A stretch of 64,000 bases of DNA from Novipirellula galeiformis (GCF_007860095.1 NZ_SJPT01000003.1:782690-846689), one strand, 5' to 3'. Shown: positions 9,172 to 18,857, counted from the stretch's first letter. Notes: generated by a model from the sequence alone, not told the origin. Numbers and translations: made by a program.

Positions 9172-9928
9172 CGATCTTTCCCTCACCCGCCCAGATGAAC
9201 GTGAACTGTATCACATGATCGCTATCACGCACCCTAAAGTCACTCGCGTCCAAGTCGCTTTGCTCTGACCAGAGACTTCATCCTAGGGACTTCATCCTGG
9301 TATCCAACGACTCGGCCCCGCAAGCTTCCAGAGTATCCCTGTTTCCAGAGTATCCCTGTCCTAAACCTTTTCGCTGGCCTAACGTACTCACCTCGATGCT
9401 GAAACCACCGCTGTGTGGAGTGCGTTTTCAGCTTGTCCTTCTCCGACGCCTCATTCTCTTTGCCTGACGCGTCACCCGCAACTGTAGCCCGAGCAAGCCT
9501 AAGGCTGTCGTTAAATCCTACAGGGTGACACCAAGACGACCAACCTCGAACGCCAACGCGGGGTCCAAGTTTGCCCCTCAGCTCAAGTTAATGTTAAATA
9601 GCCATTCATCATCATGACTTCATCATAAGGAACCAAGGTCGTTTTGTCATAGTGATCTCTTGGGATGTGAGTCGTTACGGGACACTTTTCCCCATCCTCG
9701 CCCGACCAACATGCTAAATCGCTTCATTGTGACACCGCGATTGCGGGACAAGTGAGGGAATTAACGTCATTGCGCCACTGCCACGGCGGCGCCGAAGCCT
9801 CGGTTTGCGACGCGGCCGTGGCGATCATGGTCTCCGAATGGCAGCCCCCAAGTGCCGACGAGGAGCGATCCGACGTGGGACGGAATGCCGCCCAAAGTGG
9901 GTGCCAAGATACAAGGCGAGCCAAGCGG
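9172..9928. other. Gene-poor region with small duplications
   Basis: No convincing gene on either strand. Two small tandem duplications are visible: a 14-mer (gacttcatcctagg-like) at 9274-9301 and a perfect 17-mer (ttccagagtatccctgt) twice at 9326-9359. Frames opening after 9750 lack any recognisable protein features. Confidence 0.6.
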
Positions 9929-10026
9929 CAGCTCAGTCTTCCCAGCTCAGTCTTCCCAGCTCAGTCTTCCCAGCTCAGTCTTCCCAGCTCAGTCTTCCCA
10001 GCTCAGTCTTCCCAGCTCAGTCGCCC
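9929..10026 (+). repeat. 14-bp tandem array
   Basis: Six perfect head-to-tail copies of cagctcagtcttcc (9929-10012) and a seventh ending gccc. Because 14 is not a multiple of three and no frame of the unit contains a stop, all three plus-strand frames stay open and encode the same 14-residue repeat peptide. The overlapping frames here are therefore artefacts of the array. There are no spacers, so it is not CRISPR. Confidence 0.95.
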
Positions 10027-10989
10027 CAACTCAGCCGGCTCGGAGTGCCGATGAAGGCCGCTCCTCGGTTCACGCCCGCCTGCGCTACGCGGCGGCAAAC
10101 GCTTGCAAGGCCCGGCGCGACCGCGGCATCCCTGCGAGCGTGCTCCGCGTGTATCGCCACACCACGCGGGATCGACTCGTATTTCACCTTGTTGATCTGA
10201 GCTTGTTGACGAAATCAAATGCTCGTTCCTGGAGCGGTCACCTCTGAACGGCCACGATACGAACGCCCGCCTTGTTTAGCCCCGTCTTGCTCAAATCCGT
10301 CTTGTTCAAAATGCTTCTTACCAGAGCGAGGACCATTCGAGAGAGGCCCCTCAAGGACGCATTCGCCACTTCAATTAAGGTGCCAACGGTGGGCATATCC
10401 CGCAGCCGAAGCATGGCGACAGCGAGCCCTCCTTTTAGCCTCAATCGAACCCGCTGGGCTACAAGGATGCCTTCATCGCGCACGGTCATTCACCGCTCTC
10501 GGACACTTGCGTGAAATCGACGCTTTGCCCCACGAAAGGCTCGCGCGGCGTCACACCTGGAGGCGGCGTACTTGGCGGCGGCGTTTGCGACCATCCTCCC
10601 TTGTCCACCTCGCTTGTGGACGACGGTTCAGAAAGGCTCCTCGGGAATCCTCACGCGGCAGCGATGAAGGAAACGGCGCAGCGGAGAAAGAGGTTGGGGG
10701 AAGAACGAGGTTTTCCGCTCTCGTTTGCAGTGTCCTGTTGGACGCGACTTCCAAACTCAGAAAATATAACTTCGGAATAAGTATAAGATTTGAGCGCAGC
10801 TGAGACATTGCGTTTTAAGCCCACCACCGTTTCGTAGAATTTACCCAACTGTCATCAAATCTACCTCATCCGCGCTAATACGCTCAGATCCATGTCGTCT
10901 TGCGCGACACCAAGGTGCAAAGGCGATTTCAATGCTTGTGTGCATGTATACATTTTCTCAAATAGCAAGCCTTAATCGATGAGAAATCG
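10027..10989. other. Gene-poor region upstream of the YTV gene
   Basis: About 1 kb with only low-complexity, Arg/Ala/Ser-rich overlapping frames and no family signature. A small imperfect duplication (gtcttgctcaaat / gtcttgttcaaaat) occurs near 10285-10312. Together with 9172-9928 it makes the largest non-coding block in the window. A degenerate gene cannot be excluded. Confidence 0.5.
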
Positions 10990-11017
10990 TTGACAGGACC
11001 ATACTACCGTATAAATT
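10990..11017 (+). promoter_or_regulatory. Candidate promoter of the YTV-protein gene
   Basis: A perfect TTGACA at 10990-10995 is followed after 16 bases by TAAATT (11012-11017), or after 14 bases by TATAAA (11010-11015). It leaves a leader of about 100 nt before the ATG at 11122. The TTG of this box is the upstream alternative start of the frame, another reason to prefer the internal ATG. Confidence 0.45.
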
Positions 11018-11121
11018 CAACGGTTCAGGGTGATAGGTTCGCCCAATTTACGCAGCCGTTACGCTTCTTGTTTTCTTCTGTTGCCTCACGGGCTGTGAGA
11101 CGTATTTGGAGGGTTTTGTCG

Positions 11122-13314
11122 ATGAAAGCTCAGATGCTTAAGTATGTTTTTGGACTGATTGCGACACTCACGTTCGCAGCCAATGTCCAAGCGGGGTGTG
11201 GTTCGTGTGGTGGCTGCGACAGCGGCTCAGGGTGTGTGTCCGGCGGCGGTGTCGTCATGGGCAGCGGCTCGGGCGCCATTTGTGATGACGGTTCCGCTGG
11301 ATCGTTCGAAGAGCGAACAGTAATGCGGTCCCAGTACGTAACCGAAACACGCATGGTCCCAACGACCTCGTACCAACGCCAAACGCAGACCCGCATGCGT
11401 ACCGTAAACAGACGAGTTGCCCGGGTTGAAACCAGGCAACAAGACTACACGGTGATGGTCCCCCAGACTCAGACCCGTACTGAAACGTACAATGTCCAAG
11501 TCCCAGTTCCTTACACCCAAGAAGTGCCTTACACCGTCCAGGTGCCTGTCACGACTGAGGTGGAGCAAAGCTACCAAGTATCGGTTCCTTACACCGAAGA
11601 AGTGGCACAAACCTACACGGTTAACGTTCCTTACACCGAGAACATCGAACAGTCCTACACCGTTTCGGTTCCATTCACCGAAACCAAGACGCAGTCGTAC
11701 ACGGTGAACGTTCCTTACACCGAGCAAGTGGAGCAGGCTTACACGGTCAGCGTTCCTGTGCAGAAAACGCGTGAGGAAAGCTACCAAGTTTGCGTTCCTT
11801 ACACCGAAGAGGTGTCGCAAAACTATACGGTGAGTGTTCCGGAAACGACAACACGCACCGACACCTACCAAGTCGCGGTGCCTTACACCGAGACCGTGAC
11901 CCAGAACTACACCGTCAACGTTCCTTACACGGAGACGATTGAGCAACCTTATACCGTTTCGGTTCCTCACACCGAACAAGTTGCCCAAACCTACAACGTC
12001 TCGGTTCCTTATACCGAGCATGTTGAACAAAGCTACCAAGTTCGCGTTCCAGTGCAGCAAACGCACACTGCGATGCGCACCGTTAGCACCTGCGTTCCTG
12101 TAACGACGATGCGTACGGTGACTCGCGATATGGGCAGCTACCAATTGCAAGCGGTTCAAGTTGGTGGCGGATGCGGTCACGGCGGTGGAATCATTGGTGG
12201 CGGCCTGATGGGCGGCCATCATCATGGCCATCACGGTTGTGGATCGTGCTGCTGCTGCCAACCTGTCTCCACTTGTGGTGGCGGTTGTGACAACGGCTGC
12301 GGCAATGGCCACGGTCATGGCCACGGGCACGGATCGCGAACCGCTTATCGCCGCGTGTACGTCCCGAATCCTGTGACAACCGAGGTTGCACAGACTTCGT
12401 ACCAACGCCAAACGAGCCAGGTTCCTTACACCTACACGACGACAAGTTACGTGTGTGAGACCAAGACTCGCATGGTTCCCGTGACTCGCATGCGTACGGA
12501 AACTCGCACTCGCATGGTCAACGTGACCAAGTACACGACCGAGCAACGCACTCGCACCGTGCAGGTCCGAAAGTGCCGTCAAGAAACTCGCACTCGCGAA
12601 GTTCCCGTGACACGCACTCGCTTGGAAACCCGCACTCGTGAGGTCCCAGTAACCACGATGCGAACCGAAACTCGCACTCGCATGATTCCTGTGACACGTA
12701 CTCGTATGGAAACTCGCACTCGCCAAGTCCCCTACACGGAAATGACAACCGAACAGCGTTCGCGCACCGTTACGGTTCAGAAATTCCGTCAAGAGGAGCG
12801 TACTCGCGACTACACCGTCACGAACTATCGCACCGAGAACCGTACTCGTAGCGTTCCCGTGACTCGCTCGAAGACCGAAACTCGCACTCGCATGATTCCT
12901 GTGACCCGGACCCGCTTGGAAACCCGGACTCGCACCGTTCCACAAACCACGATGACGACCGAAACTCGGACCCGCACCGTGAACGGAACTCGCATGGAAT
13001 CCCAAGAGCGTACCCGCGACGTCAATTACACGGTTCATGTCCCTGAGACACGTAGCCGTTCGTACAACGTCACGGTTTATGACACAGTCCAAGAGCAAGT
13101 CCCTGAGACCTTCACCGTTTGCGTTCCTGTGCAATCGATGCGAGAAGTTCAGGTTCGTGTTTGCCGTCAAGTCCCAACCGTCGTTCGTGTTCCTTCCTAC
13201 GGAGCATCGTACGGTGGTTACAGCGAAGGTTCGTACGGTGGCGGTTACAGCGAAGGTGCTGTGATCCACTCCGCTCCGATGGCAACCGGCGCTGGCTGCG
13301 TCAACTGCAACTAA
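11122..13314 (+). CDS. Secreted YTV-repeat, cysteine/histidine-rich surface protein
   Basis: A 730-residue exported protein of the planctomycete YTV family. The ATG at 11122 follows GGAGGG and starts a clean signal peptide, probably cut after NVQA (about residue 24). A Cys/Gly-rich segment follows (about 25-55), then about a dozen 14-residue units of the type SYTVxVPYTExVEQ (to about 375). A Gly/His/Cys-rich hinge with runs of His-Gly and four consecutive Cys comes next (about 390-450). A second series of 14-residue units of the type ETRTRxVPVTRTRM follows (to about 680), then a Gly/Ser/Tyr-rich tail ending CVNC. The first repeat block is acidic and the second strongly basic. YTV proteins have been linked to the proteinaceous planctomycete cell wall; a structural role is an inference. 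A strong terminator follows. Confidence 0.92.
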   Translation: MKAQMLKYVFGLIATLTFAANVQAGCGSCGGCDSGSGCVSGGGVVMGSGSGAICDDGSAGSFEERTVMRSQYVTETRMVPTTSYQRQTQTRMRTVNRRVARVETRQQDYTVMVPQTQTRTETYNVQVPVPYTQEVPYTVQVPVTTEVEQSYQVSVPYTEEVAQTYTVNVPYTENIEQSYTVSVPFTETKTQSYTVNVPYTEQVEQAYTVSVPVQKTREESYQVCVPYTEEVSQNYTVSVPETTTRTDTYQVAVPYTETVTQNYTVNVPYTETIEQPYTVSVPHTEQVAQTYNVSVPYTEHVEQSYQVRVPVQQTHTAMRTVSTCVPVTTMRTVTRDMGSYQLQAVQVGGGCGHGGGIIGGGLMGGHHHGHHGCGSCCCCQPVSTCGGGCDNGCGNGHGHGHGHGSRTAYRRVYVPNPVTTEVAQTSYQRQTSQVPYTYTTTSYVCETKTRMVPVTRMRTETRTRMVNVTKYTTEQRTRTVQVRKCRQETRTREVPVTRTRLETRTREVPVTTMRTETRTRMIPVTRTRMETRTRQVPYTEMTTEQRSRTVTVQKFRQEERTRDYTVTNYRTENRTRSVPVTRSKTETRTRMIPVTRTRLETRTRTVPQTTMTTETRTRTVNGTRMESQERTRDVNYTVHVPETRSRSYNVTVYDTVQEQVPETFTVCVPVQSMREVQVRVCRQVPTVVRVPSYGASYGGYSEGSYGGGYSEGAVIHSAPMATGAGCVNCN

Positions 13315-13376
13315 GCCTGCTGCAACGCTGGCAATAACACCCTCTGACGCCTTAACGGGCGTGAGAACAGAAGCGG

Positions 13377-13407
13377 CCCCGGAGAACTCAGTTCTCCGGG
13401 GTTTTTT
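13377..13407 (+). terminator. Rho-independent terminator after the YTV gene
   Basis: Perfect stem ccccggagaac / gttctccgggg with a tca loop, then six T. It lies 62 bases after the stop codon. Confidence 0.95.
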
Positions 13408-13896
13408 CGTTGACCGAATAACGCAAGTTAACTGAATAACTCAACTCGGCTGCTGCGTCTGGCAAGCTGGATTCGGGGCACCGAGCCCTTCGCCAGGAGT
13501 GCTGAAAAGCGGGCATTGACACTGTCTGGGCGCGCGCTGGCTCCCTCCCCTACGCCAACGGTGCTAACACCTAGTCCAGGGCTAAAACCGAGATTGCCGC
13601 AGGCCATCGCGATGCAACCCCCGCGGCATCGAAATCCCAAAACGGCCCATCACGCCGCAAAGTTGCTTAACGTCATTGGCGCCAATAAGAACGAGCCCCA
13701 AGGGAAACGAGCCCCAAAGGAAACGAGCCCGTGAAATCAAGCCACACAAGCACCTCCTGGCGGCAATAGCGAATTTCAACAGTTAGCCCGATCGTGTTTT
13801 TGCGATGTGGGTAGCATGTCGCTGCATGTTCGGCGATGATGCAAGCGTCCCAACCATCTCCTCCGTCTTGATGGCGTTTCACCGCAGGGCAATTTG
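13408..13896. other. Intergenic region with 16-bp tandem repeat
   Basis: No supported gene. At 13691-13731 a 16-mer acgagccccaagggaa is repeated almost perfectly two and a half times. The rest shows no clear signal. Confidence 0.55.
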
Positions 13897-14682
13897 ATGC
13901 AGTACGTCGATATTAAAATCCACGGCCCCGTCGCAACGATCTTGATGGATCATCCGGCGCGGCGAAACACGTTGAACCCAACGTTAATCGAAGACCTACA
14001 GACAGCGTTTTCCGATATCCACCAAGAGAAACGGGTGCGAGCCGTCATCTTGACCGGCGGCGGCGAGCACTTCAGTTCCGGTATCGACCTGAGCGTGCTC
14101 GATGCGATCGCAAAGATGCCCGCTCACCTCTGTCAAGACGAACTGTTCAGCCTCTGGCAACGTTGCTCGGAACTGCTTGAGCAGATCCTTCGCTTTCCCA
14201 AGCCGGTGATCGCGGCGGTCGACGGTGCGGCGATCGGGGCAGGGCTCGGGCTCGCCCTCGCTGCCGACCTGCTTGTGCTATCGGATCGCGCGCAACTCAA
14301 CGCCACCGCTGCGCAGCGAGGGCTCGTCGGCGGCGCCACCGGCGCACTGATTTCCTTCCGGTTTGGCGCAGCAACGGCAGCCAGGATGCTATTGACGGGA
14401 GAGTCGATCGATGCCGACGAGGCCTATCGGCTGGGGATGTGCAAAAAACCGGTTCCCCCGGACCAAATCTGGGTCGCGGCTTCCGAGCTGGCAAACGCTT
14501 GCGCCGAGGCGCCACGCGAAGCCGTCCAAGCCACCAAACAACTGCTCAATGAGTGCGTCGGCGAAATGCTACTCAGCCAAATTGTAGCGGGGGCGGCCTA
14601 TAGCGCCTCGGCATGCTCGACCGAATCCGCCAAGGAAGGCGTCGCTGCCTTTCTAGAGAAACGCGAACCCGAGTGGCGATGA
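13897..14682 (+). CDS. Enoyl-CoA hydratase/isomerase family protein
   Basis: A 261-residue crotonase-fold enzyme, presumably acting on an acyl-CoA in the cytoplasm. Typical elements are HPARRNTLNP near the start, the oxyanion-hole stretch FSSGIDLSVL, and PVIAAVDGAAIGAGLGLALAADL. The catalytic Glu positions of classical hydratases are not evident: the second loop reads AQLNATAAQRGLVGGATG. The reaction may therefore be isomerisation or something else. The ATG at 13897 directly follows an in-frame TTG. Overlap with fatty-acid degradation genes cannot be judged because none is adjacent. Confidence 0.85.
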   Translation: MQYVDIKIHGPVATILMDHPARRNTLNPTLIEDLQTAFSDIHQEKRVRAVILTGGGEHFSSGIDLSVLDAIAKMPAHLCQDELFSLWQRCSELLEQILRFPKPVIAAVDGAAIGAGLGLALAADLLVLSDRAQLNATAAQRGLVGGATGALISFRFGAATAARMLLTGESIDADEAYRLGMCKKPVPPDQIWVAASELANACAEAPREAVQATKQLLNECVGEMLLSQIVAGAAYSASACSTESAKEGVAAFLEKREPEWR

Positions 14683-14781
14683 ACCTCCAGACGGAGCCCC
14701 CCCTGTCCGATCTCTGGATTTGACGGGACACTCGCCCCTGTTGGAATCACTTGCCCCCAAGAGAAAAGTGCGTAGCGAAGT

Positions 14782-15459
14782 ATGACGAATCCCTCTGACA
14801 TTGTCTGGCACGAGCAAACGGTTGACCGAACGGCACGCGAAGCGAATCTTGGCCAGCGTGGCGCCGTGATCTGGTTCACCGGCTTAAGCGGCTGCGGCAA
14901 AAGCACCGTGGCCAATGAGCTTGACCACCAATTGAACCAGTTCGGCCGGGCGACCGTGCTGTTAGATGGCGATAACATTCGCCATGGACTGTGTGCCCCC
15001 CCGGGAGTGCTGCGAGAGGAATACAGCGAAGAGTTCGCCAACCGGTTTGGACTCGGCTTTGGCGCAGTCGATCGCGAAGAGAATATCCGCCGAATCGGAT
15101 CGGTCGCCGCGCTCATGGCCTCTGCTGGGCTGATCACATTGACCGCGTTCGTAAGCCCGTATCGCAAGGATCGCGATCGAGTCAGGAAGATTATCGAAAC
15201 GAGTGGTGCTCCAGGCGATTTCCTTGAGGTGTTTGTCGACACGCCCCTGGCGGTTTGCGAGGCGCGCGACCCCAAAGGGCTGTACAAAAAGGCTCGGGCT
15301 GGCGAAATCAAGAACTTCACCGGAATCAGCGACCCCTATGAAGCCCCCCCGAACCCTGAGGTTCACCTCAAGGGTGGCGACGGAGCGACACCGACCGAGC
15401 AAGCCGCCGGCGTGTTAGCAGCGTTAGTCGAACGCGGCATCATCCAGCCCAGGGCGTAA
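14782..15459 (+). CDS. cysC: Adenylylsulfate kinase
   Basis: Phosphorylates APS to PAPS with ATP in sulfate activation. It has 225 residues. The P-loop GLSGCGKS sits at residues 34-41, followed by [10 protein letters not shown], the [10 protein letters not shown] lid region and the [18 protein letters not shown] substrate segment, all as in stand-alone CysC. No ATP sulfurylase gene (cysN/cysD or sat) is adjacent. PAPS can serve assimilation or sulfation of polysaccharides and lipids; planctomycetes are rich in sulfated-glycan metabolism, but that link is an inference here. Confidence 0.95.
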   Translation: MTNPSDIVWHEQTVDRTAREANLGQRGAVIWFTGLSGCGKSTVANELDHQLNQFGRATVLLDGDNIRHGLCAPPGVLREEYSEEFANRFGLGFGAVDREENIRRIGSVAALMASAGLITLTAFVSPYRKDRDRVRKIIETSGAPGDFLEVFVDTPLAVCEARDPKGLYKKARAGEIKNFTGISDPYEAPPNPEVHLKGGDGATPTEQAAGVLAALVERGIIQPRA

Positions 15460-15926
15460 CTCGCCGGGCCATCGGCATCCTAAAGACATCCCAACCGCAG
15501 TTTTTCGCCGGCCCACTGTGTCTCAGAGCGATTCGCTCCAGCTGAATCGCCGCACAACCGCCACAGCTCTCCTGCATTTCGCCCCTCGGACTGCACCAGA
15601 GAGCAGAGCCCTGCAAAGTCGACCGCACTTCTTAAGGGGCACGTTAGGCAACTCCACCTCAGACCGAAGAGAAAGCAGCGTCAGAACCGTTAGTCCCTGC
15701 GTAATGGCGCCGTGACAGCCGCTGCCACGATGTCGGAGCGGTTTCCTAATCTGCAAAAAGAGAAAAACCGATGCTTCTTTTTCTTGGCTTGGTGGCAATT
15801 TGCCGTTGCGTGTTTGTAGTTTACCGGTAAACTACCCCGCTTGAGAAACTGCAGGTAGATTGTCGAAGTCTGTAAGAAAAGACTGTACAAAACAAACGTA
15901 CTGAAACGAAGCGAAAAGAAACACGA
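15460..15926. other. Intergenic region upstream of rpsO
   Basis: 467 bases without a credible gene. It contains a perfect 20-bp palindrome at 15816-15835 and presumably the rpsO promoter and leader. The T-rich and A-rich stretch near 15760-15800 could belong to a terminator for cysC, but no clean stem is seen. Confidence 0.5.
15816..15835. promoter_or_regulatory. Perfect 20-bp palindrome upstream of rpsO
   Basis: gtagtttaccggtaaactac is fully self-complementary and lies 91 bases before the rpsO ATG. Its form suits a dimeric repressor or activator site. No regulator is identified. Confidence 0.4.
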
Positions 15927-16196
15927 ATGACGATTTCGAAAGAACGTAAGTCCGAAGTCATTAAAGAGCACGGCAAGACCACTGACGATTCGGGCTCGCC
16001 GGAAGTGCAAATTGCGATCCTAACCGAACGTATTAATGGTCTAACGGAACACATGCGGACTCATCGCAACGACTACGCTTCACGGCGTGGTTTGCTGGGT
16101 CTAGTGAGTCGCCGTCGGCGTTTGCTGGACTACGTGCGAGGCGAGGACCCCCAGCGGTACCTCGATATCATCGGTAAGTTGGGCATCCGTAAATAG
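15927..16196 (+). CDS. rpsO: 30S ribosomal protein S15
   Basis: An 89-residue primary 16S rRNA-binding protein of the small-subunit platform. The sequence has the conserved helices with [50 protein letters not shown], and the usual ending of the family. It precedes pnp, the conserved arrangement in many bacteria, where S15 and PNPase expression is often controlled through the shared transcript. Confidence 0.98.
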   Translation: MTISKERKSEVIKEHGKTTDDSGSPEVQIAILTERINGLTEHMRTHRNDYASRRGLLGLVSRRRRLLDYVRGEDPQRYLDIIGKLGIRK

Positions 16197-16503
16197 CCCA
16201 AAAGACGCCGCATTGGTGCGATGGTTGGCAAACAACTCAGCTCGCCCTCTGATGGCGAGCCGAGATTCTTTTCTCTCTTTTTCGCGCTCCGTGCGGTTAG
16301 CGGCGGTAGCGTCGTGCGCTGACCGAGATGTGGGTCCACTGGGCCGATTGCTTTACTGCATGCCCGCCCCATCTCTTTCTACTCGGCGATCCGCACCCCC
16401 CTTGTTTGTATCGTTCTGCCCGTTGATGGGCACCGCGTGCGCGGTTCGAGCGGTCTCAATGTTGTTGTTATAGAAATATGTAGGTTGAAGGGAAGGTTTT
16501 AAA
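16197..16503 (+). other. rpsO-pnp intercistronic leader
   Basis: 307 bases without a gene. It holds the hairpin at 16240-16260 and GAAGGGAAGG shortly before the pnp GTG. The length suggests post-transcriptional control of pnp, as in enterobacteria, though nothing here proves it. Confidence 0.5.
16240..16260 (+). terminator. Hairpin in the rpsO-pnp intercistronic region
   Basis: Seven-base stem gctcgcc / ggcgagc followed within six bases by a T-rich stretch (tctttt, then tctctctttttc). It may act as a partial terminator or a processing site between rpsO and pnp, as known in other bacteria. The T-tract is not contiguous, so termination is uncertain. Confidence 0.4.
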
Positions 16504-18783
16504 GTGACTGTGAATAAAATTCGAGTTGAGAAGAAGATCGGACGCAGCGTGTTGTCGTTCGAAACCGGCCAGTTGGCGAAGCAGGCCGCCGGTAGTGTGA
16601 TGGTTCAATACGGCGAGACCTCGGTCTTGGTGGCAGCAGCATCGAGCGACCCCCGTCCGGGCCTCGACTTTTTCCCGTTGATGTGTGATTACCGCGAGCG
16701 ATTGGCTGCTGCGGGCAAGTTTCCCGGCGGTTTCTTGAAGCGAGAAGGTCGCCCAAGCACCAAGGAAACATTGAGCGCCCGCTTGATGGACCGCCCAATT
16801 CGTCCTCTTTGGCCTGCGGGTTACAAAGACGAAGTCCAAGTTCAAGCGTTCGTTGTCGCCAGCGACATGCAGAACGACGGCGACGTATTGGCAATGAACG
16901 GAGCCGCGGTCGCGCTTCACATCAGTGAACTGCCATTCCAAGGCCCCGTGGCTTCGGTTCGTGTTGGCAAGGTGGACGGCAAACTTGTCGCGTTCCCAAC
17001 GTTCGAAGACCTCGAGTCTAGCGAACTAGACATGATCGTCAGCGGTTCACGCGACAAGGTCGCGATGATCGAAGGTTTCGCCAACGAAATGGCGGAAGAC
17101 GACATGATGGAAGCCATTCATTTTGCCCATGACGTGATTCGCGATGTCATCGACCTGCAAGACGAACTGTACAAGAAGGTTAACCCCAAGAAGAAAGAGT
17201 ACGTCTCTCCTGAAGATGACGGACTCTTCACGCGTTTAAATGACGCTTACTACGATGATTTCCGCGCGGCTCAACGCACTCCCGGAAAGCAGGATCGCGC
17301 CGATGCGGTTCGCAGCCTTCGTGAGCGAGCACTCAGCGACGTGATTCCTGATCCGAAGGCGGATGGAGCCATTTGCCCCAATCGCTTCAAGTCGGTTTGG
17401 CACGACTTGGAAGAAAAGGTCGTTCGCGATCTGATTCTTGCCGGCACCCGCCCCGACGGACGCGACAACAACAGCTTGCGTCAAATCTACTGTGAAACCG
17501 ACCTGCTTCCACGCGTTCACGGATCGGCGTTGTTCCAACGTGGCGAAACCCAAGCGTTGATCACCATCACCCTGGGAACCGCTCGTGACGAGCAACGCGT
17601 TGACGGTTTGCAGGAAGAGTACAGCAAAAAGTTCATGCTGGACTACAACTTCCCGTCCTTCTCCGTTGGCGAATGTCGCCCGATTCGTGGCCCAGGCCGT
17701 CGCGAAATTGGACACGGTTGCTTGGCCGAGCGTAGCGTTGCACCTGTATTGCCAGCCGCGGAAGACTTCCCCTACACGATTCGTGTCATCAGTGACATTC
17801 TAGAATCCAACGGAAGTAGCTCGATGGCGTCGATCTGTGGAGCCACGCTTGGCTTGATGGCGGCGGGCGTTCCGATTAGCAACCCCGTAGCGGGTATCTC
17901 AATCGGTTTGGTCCAAAGCTCCCCTGACAACTGGGTTTTGCTAACCGACATCCTGGGCACCGAAGATCATTTCGGCGACATGGATTTCAAGATTGCGGGA
18001 ACCCAGAACGGGATCACCGGCATCCAGCTTGACTTGAAGGTCACAGGAATCGGCGACGACGTCATCCGTGCCACCTTGAAGCAATCTCGCGAAGCCCGCA
18101 TCGAGATCCTGCGCAAGATGTTGACCACGATCCAACGCCCTCGACGTGAAACCGCGCAAACGGCACCACGCCTGCTTCGCACCAAGATTGCTCCGGACAA
18201 GATCGGTGCTCTGATCGGCCCCGGCGGAAAGAACATCCGCGGCATCCAAGAGTCCACCGGATGTGTTATCGAAGTGGATGACGACGGTACCGTTTTGGTC
18301 GCCAGCTCCAACAAGGAATCGGCTGCCGAAGCGATGCGTCAAGTCGAAGCGTGCACCGCAACGGTCCAGATCGGAAAGATCTACGACGGCGTGGTCAGCA
18401 GCATCAAGGACTTCGGAGCGTTCGTAGAAATCTTGCCAGGACGAGACGGCCTCTGCCACATCAGCGAGATCAGCACCGGTTACATCAGCAGCATCGACAA
18501 AGTCGTTGCGGTGGGCGATGCGATGAAGGTATTGGTTATCGATGTCGACGAGCATGATCGCGTAAAACTGAGCCGACGCCGTGCTCTCGAAGAACTTGGC
18601 GAAGAAGATGAACTGGCCTCGGCCGTCGAAGGCGACGACGATGACCGTGGCAGTGACGATCGCGGCAGCGATGATCGTGGCGGCAGCGATGAAGATCGCC
18701 CACGCCGTCGTCGTGGTGGAAGCGGCGGAAGCGGTGGTGGTGGCCGCGGACGTAGCGGTGGCGGCGGCGGTGGCCGACGCTAA
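16504..18783 (+). CDS. pnp: Polynucleotide phosphorylase
   Basis: 3'-5' phosphorolytic exoribonuclease, usually a homotrimer. It has 759 residues in the family order: first RNase PH domain (about 10-145), helical domain, second RNase PH domain (about 320-550), KH domain (about 560-620; IGPGGKNIRGIQ) and S1 domain (about 625-700). An Asp/Arg/Gly-rich tail ends in RG and GGGG repeats. Catalytic-core motifs RREIGHGCLAERSV and DILGTEDHFGDMDFK are intact. The start is GTG at 16504 behind a GAAGGGAAGG ribosome site. The RGG-like tail is longer than in Escherichia coli and may add RNA affinity. Confidence 0.97.
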   Translation: MTVNKIRVEKKIGRSVLSFETGQLAKQAAGSVMVQYGETSVLVAAASSDPRPGLDFFPLMCDYRERLAAAGKFPGGFLKREGRPSTKETLSARLMDRPIRPLWPAGYKDEVQVQAFVVASDMQNDGDVLAMNGAAVALHISELPFQGPVASVRVGKVDGKLVAFPTFEDLESSELDMIVSGSRDKVAMIEGFANEMAEDDMMEAIHFAHDVIRDVIDLQDELYKKVNPKKKEYVSPEDDGLFTRLNDAYYDDFRAAQRTPGKQDRADAVRSLRERALSDVIPDPKADGAICPNRFKSVWHDLEEKVVRDLILAGTRPDGRDNNSLRQIYCETDLLPRVHGSALFQRGETQALITITLGTARDEQRVDGLQEEYSKKFMLDYNFPSFSVGECRPIRGPGRREIGHGCLAERSVAPVLPAAEDFPYTIRVISDILESNGSSSMASICGATLGLMAAGVPISNPVAGISIGLVQSSPDNWVLLTDILGTEDHFGDMDFKIAGTQNGITGIQLDLKVTGIGDDVIRATLKQSREARIEILRKMLTTIQRPRRETAQTAPRLLRTKIAPDKIGALIGPGGKNIRGIQESTGCVIEVDDDGTVLVASSNKESAAEAMRQVEACTATVQIGKIYDGVVSSIKDFGAFVEILPGRDGLCHISEISTGYISSIDKVVAVGDAMKVLVIDVDEHDRVKLSRRRALEELGEEDELASAVEGDDDDRGSDDRGSDDRGGSDEDRPRRRRGGSGGSGGGGRGRSGGGGGGRR

Positions 18784-18857
18784 GCTGCCAACATGGGCGA
18801 TTGCTATCTAAGTAGAAACACTCGGTAGCACCAACGCCTTAGCACAATTCCTAACGA

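Noticed and set aside
9929..10026. CRISPR array
   Set aside because: Repeats are contiguous with no spacers, and no cas genes exist in the window.
9752..10247. Three overlapping plus-strand frames across the 14-bp array
   Set aside because: They are open only because the repeat unit has no stop in any frame; no family signal on either side.
10219..10808. Overlapping frames on both strands before the YTV gene
   Set aside because: Arg/Ser/Pro-rich composition, no ribosome sites and no family signal.
10990..11121. Upstream start of the YTV frame at TTG 10990
   Set aside because: That TTG is part of a perfect TTGACA box; the internal ATG has a ribosome site and signal peptide.
11227..13269. 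Long (680-residue) open frame on the strand opposite the YTV gene
   Set aside because: It mirrors the periodic codon use of the repeat; its peptide is Arg/His/Leu/Asn repeat noise, and the plus strand has signal peptide, ribosome site and terminator.
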